A stretch of DNA of 64,000 nt from Sceloporus undulatus (lineage: Eukaryota; Chordata; Lepidosauria; Squamata; Phrynosomatidae), in contig NC_056525.1 of the NCBI RefSeq assembly GCF_019175285.1, positions 127,659,329-127,723,328 of the forward strand, given 5' to 3'. A model generated the notes under the pieces. That model worked only from the letters and a program-made list of their open reading frames with translations. It was not told the DNA's origin and made no database searches. Shown here in pieces: positions 36,601-45,600 of this stretch. Numbering within the stretch: position 1 is the first letter of the stretch; each line of letters starts with the position of its first letter. Made by a program: the position numbers and the translations under genes.

Positions 36601-39600
36601 ACAGCTGGGAGAAACTGGGGGGAAAAATTGAAATTCACTAGAAGTGCTCATTTAATTGAGAACTATTATAAACTTTAACAGGTGGCACCTATCACCTGTA
36701 AAACTGGCAAGGATGAAAAATGAAACCAAAGGATATAATTGTTGGAGATGTGGGGAAACAAATGCCAACTACTTCCACATGTAGTGGACATGCAAGGTTG
36801 CAAATGAGTTTTAGGAAGCAACCCACACAAAAATCCAGGATACCTTTCAACTAAACTTTGAAAAAAAATCCCAAATTATTTTTATTAAATATCACAGAAG
36901 AACTGGAAGGGAAACTGAACCAAGACCAAATAGGGGTTATGCCATATATGATTACAGCAGCCCGTTTTATTTTAGCAAAGTATTGGAAAGGAGGAAAACC
37001 CCACATGTTAGAAGACTGGTTAACAAAATTAAATGATTATGGACAAACTAACAATGACACTCAATGATAAATCGGAGCAACAAGGAAATGGGAAAAAATC
37101 AACCAAGTTTGGGACCTAGCCTAAAAAAGGGTAAGGAACCCTATTTGGACATATATAAGGACCAGCAATATTGAAAGGAAGATGTATAAGAATGAGACTA
37201 AAATTAGAGATAAATATGAAACAATGGTGTATATATAACTAATAACATATACATTGTACAAAGAATACATTAATTTTTTAAAAGAAAAAAACATATATGT
37301 ACGTAACAAATGTAAAGGTGGGGAAGCTTTGGATGGAAAGGTGAAATCAACTTCCTCTGGTATAGTTAAGTTCTTTTTAAGTGAATTTGCTTTTGCTCTT
37401 CTCTGCTACAACCATAAGATGATACCTGAGTTCTTAGTGATGAAGGAAGTGAAAACTGAATATTATAAGAATGTTGTATTTTAATTTAAAAAAAAAACAA
37501 ATGTGTCACTGTCTCAGCCATTCAAGTGGACAATTTTTGGATTCTGGAGTATTTTGGTGTTTGGAATTCTGGATGAGGGAGACTCAACCTGTATGAGACT
37601 TACAGTAGGTCAAAGAGTACGTACCAGTACAAAATGTCCAAATAAGTTTGTTTCAAAGACCTCCTGCAGGCCATCTGGAGAGACTCTGTCCTCCTGAGAC
37701 ATCAGGCCCTCAGCTGTGGTCAACATCCTGAGTGCTCTCCTGAGAAAAGGATGAAAGGTTAGAAATCACTTTGTGGAAAAGAAGACAGTCACCCTTAAGA
37801 GAGATAACCAGTGACAATTATATATCTGTACCAAGGAAAGCAAAGAGTGCACTCTTCTTTTTCCTATGAAAATGCTGACTCATTAACAGTTTTATTTGGA
37901 AGATTCTAGAGTAGTGGTTCTAAAAATGTATCCCCGAACTACCACTGATCCTATGTGGACTTTCAGCACTCTCTATGGTGAGAATTACCGGGGTGGGGGG
38001 GGGGATAGGAATGCTGTACTTTTCCACAACATGCTGAACAGCCAATTTGCTTGTACATTGAAATGTTCAAGCTTGTTGAGTTTTCTGGTGGCATTTGGCT
38101 AGCCACTGTTGGAAACAGGATGTTGGAGAAAAATGGAATGAAACTCATTCAGCCCTCCAGATGCTGCTGGACTGCAGCTCCACAAAGCCCTAGCCAACAT
38201 CATTAATGGGATGTGTAGGGAAGCTGAGAATTGCAGTCCAATCATCTCTGGAGGACTGCATGATTCTTATCACTGGCCTAGAAGGACCCTCCACCCTGCT
38301 GTGGTCTTTTTGTTCTCTTCAACAGTGTAAACATAACAACTTGCCTGGAATTCTGAAAACTTCCAAATGAGTCCCTAGATTGCAGCTGGAAACCAGAAGC
38401 AAATCAAAGGGGCGGCCTTCAGCTCAATAAAGGACTGCTGTTCTAGAACACGGATTTCTAAGATAACACAGTAACTGATGCTAGGGGGCTATTATGGTGC
38501 AAGGACTGGTACTTATGTCTCAGTTGCCCATCTCTCCTACAGGCAGCAATTAAGTGAAAGTGGCAGGACACTTAAAAATGGAAGGCTGATTTGATGTCAG
38601 CTTGGGCCAGCTGGTGTGGTGGCATGTGTCCATTCTACTGCCAGAGAGATCCAGATGTTATCAAAACTTACGACAAGTAACTATACATAGTGATTGGCTC
38701 CTTAGCAATAAATCAGGGGGAAACCTACCTGGCAGGCTCGTCATCAGGACAAACAAGATGAAGACTGTAATACACTCTATGCAAATAAAGCTTTCTACAT
38801 AAAATCAAGGCAAAATTGTAGTTCCCATGTCACATATGAAGTAGCACATACTGGGTGCAAGAGGACTTTGCTTCATTTTGTTCCACTTGAGGATGTTCCA
38901 TCACTGTAGCTACAGAGGTTTGGGGCTGGTCAGTATTTGGATAGGAGAGCACTTGGGAACCCAATATGTGTTGCTTTGAACTCCTTAGAGGAAGAGCAGG
39001 ATACAAGTATAAATAAAATAGCCAGCTGTTAGGTTACAGGTTAGGTTTTAAGCCACTTCAGGATTCTTCCCTGGTCACAGCAGTTCAGTGCATGATAATA
39101 GTTTAACACAGAGAACAAGGCAGACTTAAGATAATGCAGAATAATAGCATTCCCACATCTTGGCATCCCCACATCTCAAGTTTGTGTGTTTTTCCAGTTT
39201 TAAGGACAAAAATAATTCAGGTGCAGAAAGTACTTGATAAAATGAATAGAATATTAAGATACTGTGGCTTGGATAACTGTGAAAACACATTAAATAGTAT
39301 GCTGTTAGAGTGATCACAAAGCAAAGAACTGTTGTTATCTTGGACAGCTGCACATATATAACAAGAAATTCTGGCAGACAAACATGTCATGTAGAGGGAT
39401 GAGGGGGGGAAAGGCTATATCTCCTGGAATGCTACTTTCTATACCACTATTAAGAGACAGGAGCACCATCTTCATTTGCACCCAATTATATCTCACATTA
39501 ACCCTATATAGTTATTTTCTGCAGATTTCTAAGAACTCAAATAAACCAGAAAGAATCCCAAGACTATCAATTTAAATAAAATTAGATTTTCCATGTCACT

Positions 39601-42600
39601 GGATAAATTTCAATCATATTTGGAAGGAATGTTTAGGATGGTTTGACTTGAGCTACATGATATACATACCATATACTTTTGGGAACCCACACATTTCTCA
39701 AAAATCAGTTAGATAGATTATCACCAAATCTGTAGGCTATGTTTATGATGGTCTGTTGTTTTTTTTAAAGGTTGTGGAAGAAAGAGCTGAAAGAAATAAT
39801 ATTTTTATGAAATGTGACCATTCCAAACATAACCTCAAAATCTGGTGCTTCGGGGCATCAAAAAACAGAAGGACTCATTGTCTCCTTTTAGAGTATTACA
39901 AATAGACTCAGGCAACTCCATGTACAACTCATTCAGGAAAGAGATAACCTACTAAGCTTCCTGGGAGAGGGAAAAACTTTAAAAAACAGGAGGGGGCTTT
40001 GGCATTCCTGGGAAATCTGTTACTGATCACATAAAAACTGGTGGACACCCCAATAATTAACCCCAATTAATCTGGGCATTCCTGGTATTACAGATTACAG
40101 AGGTATTTAAGAATATATTGACTTCACTGAAGGAGGTAAGCCCAAATGAAAATTTCCAAGTGTCATATTGTTATATATTGGGGGGGGAAATCCAAAAAGC
40201 TGTTCAAGAGTAATTAATATTTTCTATTTTTTATTTACATAGCATTTACACAAATTAAAATAAAGTATCTTACGTAAAGTGAAGGTGAAACTCTCTTGTA
40301 GGCTTACAGTTTAAATAGACAGTAACCTTGGGAAAATAACACACAACACAAAAGCAACAAAAACTGGCAGAAAAGAATAGCAGAAAAGGTCCAAAACAGG
40401 CAAGTCTTGGCTGCTCTTTAAGTATAAGACTAAATTAATGCATCTACCTTTCTGAAACATTCCAAAGAACATAAGAACAATGCAAGAAAGCATAGCACAT
40501 AGAGGAGAGAAGGAGAAATCTTAGGTTCAGCAAGGAGGATGTTGACAGAATGGTAAAAATGTGAGCAAGAGGCTAATGGAAGACCATGAAAGCAAGGAGC
40601 AAGAGTTTACAGTGAAAGTGATATGGAAAAGGGAGACAGCAAGAAGGAGAGTGGAAATATGATCCTCATTTTACTCCAGATAGAGATATTGTACCAGAAT
40701 GGCAATAGGTCTAGAAAATGAGCACCTCTGAAAGTCCCCTTATGTCTCCGACTTACTTCAAGAGCAATACACTACAATAGTTACACAAGTTTAAGAATTA
40801 AAGCTGTTGCTCTTTAAAAAAAACTACCACATTTTAAAATATTGAAAACATCCAACATAGAATTTATTTAATGCGTTAGATGAGAAACATAGAAAGCTAC
40901 TCTTCCAGAGATAGTATTTTACATTGTGACTGATGGCCAGTTTAGCTGCTGCTCTTAGTGGGAAAACAATAAGGTAAGGGAAAGGAAATACACTCATATG
41001 TAAGGGGATGTGTGCAAGATGCAAGGGAGAAGGTGACAGCCTGGAACACTTTTCCTGTGAAATACATTAGAAGTAACATTAGGGGTCAAAGGGCTATAGG
41101 AAAATCTGCATTTCTGCTATTCTAAACACATTATTAGACATCTAATCTCTAAACACATTTTGGAAGTCTAATGTAGCCTCTAATGTTTCTCACAGAGCCA
41201 ACTCTGGTCCCAAAAGTTTTCTCCTTTTTATTCTGACTCTCAACTACTTTCTCATCAGCTAGACACAGGCAAAGGGCTCTGTCTTCTCCATACCCCTAAC
41301 CTATGTGTGAACAGCAAAAGAAGCTCTGGAAGAGTTCAACCCCTGAGAGTCTTCTATGCATGAGTAAAAAATCAGAGATACAGAGATATGGAGCTGAGGT
41401 CATTAAGTATGGGAAAAACCTGTCAAAGCTTCTGTGTGTTCACATCAGACAAGACTTTACTAGTCCTTGACTGTGTCTTGGCACCTGGATGGGTGGGTGG
41501 GAGTCAGTAGGAAAGGCCAATATTACTGACTTCTGCTTAATTCAGCGTATGGTCCTTGCCTAAAAGAAGCATTTATATAACACTCTTCTGAAACCTTTAA
41601 AGACTATATCCCTATATAATTCTAGCATGGTGAAATGTATGCCAGCATCATTACACTGGAACCCACAGTTGCACAATCAGTTGTGCAATGGGCATCATGG
41701 ACTGTTTCTCAGTGGTTGCTTAGCTCACTACCCACCAAGTCCAATGTTAGAGAAAGGGCTGCATATGTTCTGGAAATATTTGCTGCATTAGGGACCATAG
41801 TTGTGCAACCGCTGAGAAACTGCAACTGCTAGGGCAAATATTTTTGCACAACAGTAGTATCCCAAGAGGATTTAAGTTTAGGATATTTATGACCATCTGT
41901 TTTTCCACTGAAAAGAATTTACTTGATCAGATTGAAGTGTTACCCTCAGCTGGCAAGTTTGAGTGCAGTAAAAAATGTTTTAAAAAATGTTTTGAAGGAA
42001 GGAAATAAAGTGCAATAACAACAACACCAATGCTGACTTATGTTATATATAACTACCTATTAAGGACAGCACTTTATCTAGCTAGTTAATAATGCCTTAA
42101 CACACACATTAGTGTTTAATGTGCCACAAGACTGAATGGCATCCTCTTGGTGATATATACCTACATATATCTTTTATGTTCATGGCTGGAGAAAGTATTC
42201 CTCCACACTCTCCCCCTTGTATGGACCACAATACATGGAGAACTCATTTCTCCTGCACCCAACCCAGCATGGCCATTTTGTGGCCTGGCAAGAGTGAGAA
42301 CAGCTAATAGCATCTGACTATGTTCCAGAAGTCCTGGAAAATGCCTTTATCATTTTGCATCCAGCTGTACACAGACAGATTCTTGTGGGCTATGACATCT
42401 ACCACATGATTTAAGTTCTTGATTTGTTATTTTCCCCCACAACTACCTTTTGTGTGTGCAAACATCAAAAAATAAAATGAATAGTACAGTCTCCTGTCAT
42501 ATACTAACCCTATCACACTCTTTTTCAAAATCTGTTTTTCACAGAGTATAAAACATTTGAGCCAAGATTTTCAGAGATGGGAGCCACACTTATAGGTTAC

Positions 42601-45600
42601 TTTAGAAGGAAAAGAGGTGGGATGGTGTGAAAGATACAAGAGATTTGAGATTCAGTTGATTTAACTTCTTGTTTCTATTCCTCTAGTATTATCAATATAA
42701 TACAATGTGGCTCTGAAAGCTAGGAAATTTATTCAAAACAGGCATACCTATATTTTTAGACTTTTAATAGTAGCCTACTGGCTTGTATGCTTAAGGTTTA
42801 TTGCATGTGTAACAAAGGAAAAAGAAAAGCCAGAGGAAAGCCTTGAGTCACATTGTGCTCGCTACAAAGTAGAAAACATCACATTGCCTAATGCTGCCTC
42901 AGAGGAAAGAGGTTCATGACCTAAACCCTGGGTTTAGGTTTCTCACAGAGAAAACTGTGGCCATGGTCTTCTGTGCTGGAATGTCCATTGAACCCTTCCC
43001 TCCCACTCACAATGCCAGAAGGAAAATAAAGAGCAACTGACCAGTCAGATATATAATACCTGGAAAAGATGCCTTGTAAAAATGCCCAGAAACTGATACG
43101 TGGATTTACCATGATCCCAGCATTCAAGAAGAGATAATCCAAACGATGAAATCTACACAATGAAAGTGACACCCGGTTATTGCAACATCTGCAATATCAC
43201 AATGAAAATGACACCCACTTATAGCTAGGAGAGAAACACAGTGAGCACCAGAACTGCTTAATATTGTAAGCTGTCTCTGAAAGACTAATTTTATAAAGGA
43301 GTGAAGAAATTAATCAGACAAATGAACAAACTGGAAATAAAAAGTGTGGGTTCCTAATACCGAGGATAATACCACATCCTTCTTTAGCAGGATCAAGTGT
43401 TTTCCCACTTGATCCTGTTTACTGTAGGAAATGACTTGGCTCTTAGCCATCCTTTATTACTATATAGTAACTTCCTAGAACAGTTTTGGCTCCTGGTCCA
43501 ATGAAAATAAAGAAAACTTTCCCATTTGTAGCCCTCTAACTACATTTTGTTACAATGGTGGGATATTTGTTATAACCTTGCTTATTATGCCATCTAACAG
43601 ATACAAAGTCACCATGGCATAAGTATGAATAATGTACATCTCAGGGATGTTTAGTCCATGATCAAGGCAAAAGTAAATTTTGCCTGCAAAGCACAGTTTA
43701 GGACGTGGGTCACCACGTATTTTCCCACTCAAGGTTCCCATCAATGTGTTTTCATGGGAAATGGTGGGAATTGTAATGTCTAGTTTTGCCTTTAAAAGAG
43801 TAACCTTTTAAGGAATTTGTTTGCTACAACCAGATGGATACTATTCTGAAATTTATCCAAGGGTCAAGGCTTCAAAGCAAAAACCGGCAACACTGTCACA
43901 GCCTGCAAAGCTTGGAGAACTACAGGTTGTGTCTCCCTTATTCAAAATGATTGAACTAGAAGTGTTTTGGACTTCAGATTTTGGAATATTTACATATAGA
44001 TAATTAGGTCTCTTGGAGAGGGGACCTCAGACTAAGCATGCAATTCATTTGTTTTGTATACAACTTATAAACATATCCTGAAGATAATTTTACACACAAT
44101 ATTTTACTTATTTTGTGCATGAAACACAGTTTGTGCATACTGAACCATCAGAAGGCAAAGGAGTCACTGTCTCATCCACCCATGTGGACAATTTTGGAGG
44201 ATTTCAGATTTGCAGATAAGGGACATGCAATGTATATTTGAATGAACAAAGAAACTCCTCACTAAGCCACAGGAAGCTCATCTAAGTGCCTTTGCCTTGT
44301 CACCTACCTCATTTTGATCTCTTCAGCTGCATGCAGGACAGACTCCAGCTTGCCCACATCTATTTGAACAATGCTGATGTCTGCATGGGTGAAGTGGGAC
44401 AACAGTTTGTTACGGGTCGCATTGGCCTTCTCCATGTTCCTGCAGGCTAAGCACACACGGAGGCTAGCATCTTCCTGGAGGAGACGCTCACAAAGTGCAG
44501 AACCAATCCCACTGCAACAGTAACAACATATGGTCAAGGCATTGAGAATCAAGTCCAAAGCTTGGAAGGGTTTCTTTTACAACTCCCAGAACCCCCCCCC
44601 CCCCCCGCATAGCCTGTAGCCATTTGGACTGGGGAGATATGGGAGTTGTAGCCAAAAAGGAACAAGCTGTGCTCAAACCATTCCATGCCATTCACACATT
44701 TCACTGGGAGACAAAAGAAAATTTCCTACATTTTTTCGATAGAGGCAGATGTAGAGGCCATTTCTGATCATTTTCAACTGCTGAGAGCGACACAAACAGG
44801 GTGAACAGCAGATGCTTCCTGCTGGTGAAGTCCATTGGTTCTGATGAGCCCCCTGCAATGTCACTACAGTAGGCCCTTGGAATCCACTGGGGGCTGGTTC
44901 CAGGACCACCAATGGATACTAAATTCTGTGGATGTTCATCCCATTATATACAATGGCGTAGTAAAATAGCATCCCTTATATAAAATGACAGTGGTCCGTT
45001 ACAGACCGCCACTCTGCGACGGTCTGCCAGCACTGCTGTTTGCTCCGCGAGGGAGCCGCGGCAGCCAAACCGTGCAACTCCCGCACGGAGCAAAAAAGTA
45101 GCTCCAAAATGGAGCTTCTTCCTGCGGCGCACTTATGATGCCACGAGGCGTCAGTGGCGCACTCGCGATGTCATAAGCGATGTGCGATGTGCAGACGCAC
45201 AGTGTCCACTATGTCAATATGGTGGCGGCCGTGTGGAACGGCCGCCGCCATATTATATGTATTGACTACGTATTAGGGTTAGGGGGGTGCGGAAGCACCA
45301 CCCCTTCCTAACCCTAATACGTAGTCAATACGTATTTTATGGTGGTCTGTAACGTGCCAGAGTCGAGTATTGCTTTTTGAATTTTTTAAAAAAATATTTA
45401 TAAGTCATGAATGGTTGAATCCATGGATACAGAAGACTGAATGGATGCAGGAAACTAAACCAGTTTTATTCTTATTGGATCTGGGGACTTGCAAACTCAC
45501 TTAGGAGACAAATCATATTAAAAGGATAGTGTTCCCAAAACTATGATTACTCCTTGATGGTACATATATAGGGTCAAATGACAATGACTACATTTGCTCC

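Larger units (their letters stand above)
33863..37497 (+). mobile_element. L1 LINE, 5'-truncated, ORF2 broken, interrupted by two MITEs
   Basis: ORF2 reads from the linker ([13 protein letters not shown]-like) through [38 protein letters not shown] and [16 protein letters not shown]. The reverse transcriptase core follows at 34814-36043 ([30 protein letters not shown]). A C-terminal zinc-knuckle-like CWRCGE...H...C lies near 36740-36800. Breaks include stops at about 34528 and 34801, a shift near 34700, the insertion at 35952-36284 and a stop near 36782. It ends in A-rich sequence at 37488-37499. Confidence 0.9.

Noticed and set aside
41635-41860. Inverted-repeat element in HSD17B7 intron 3
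   Set aside because: Only short matches such as ttgcac-aatcagt-tgtgcaa and cagtggttgc/gcaaccgctg, without clear ends or related copies here.
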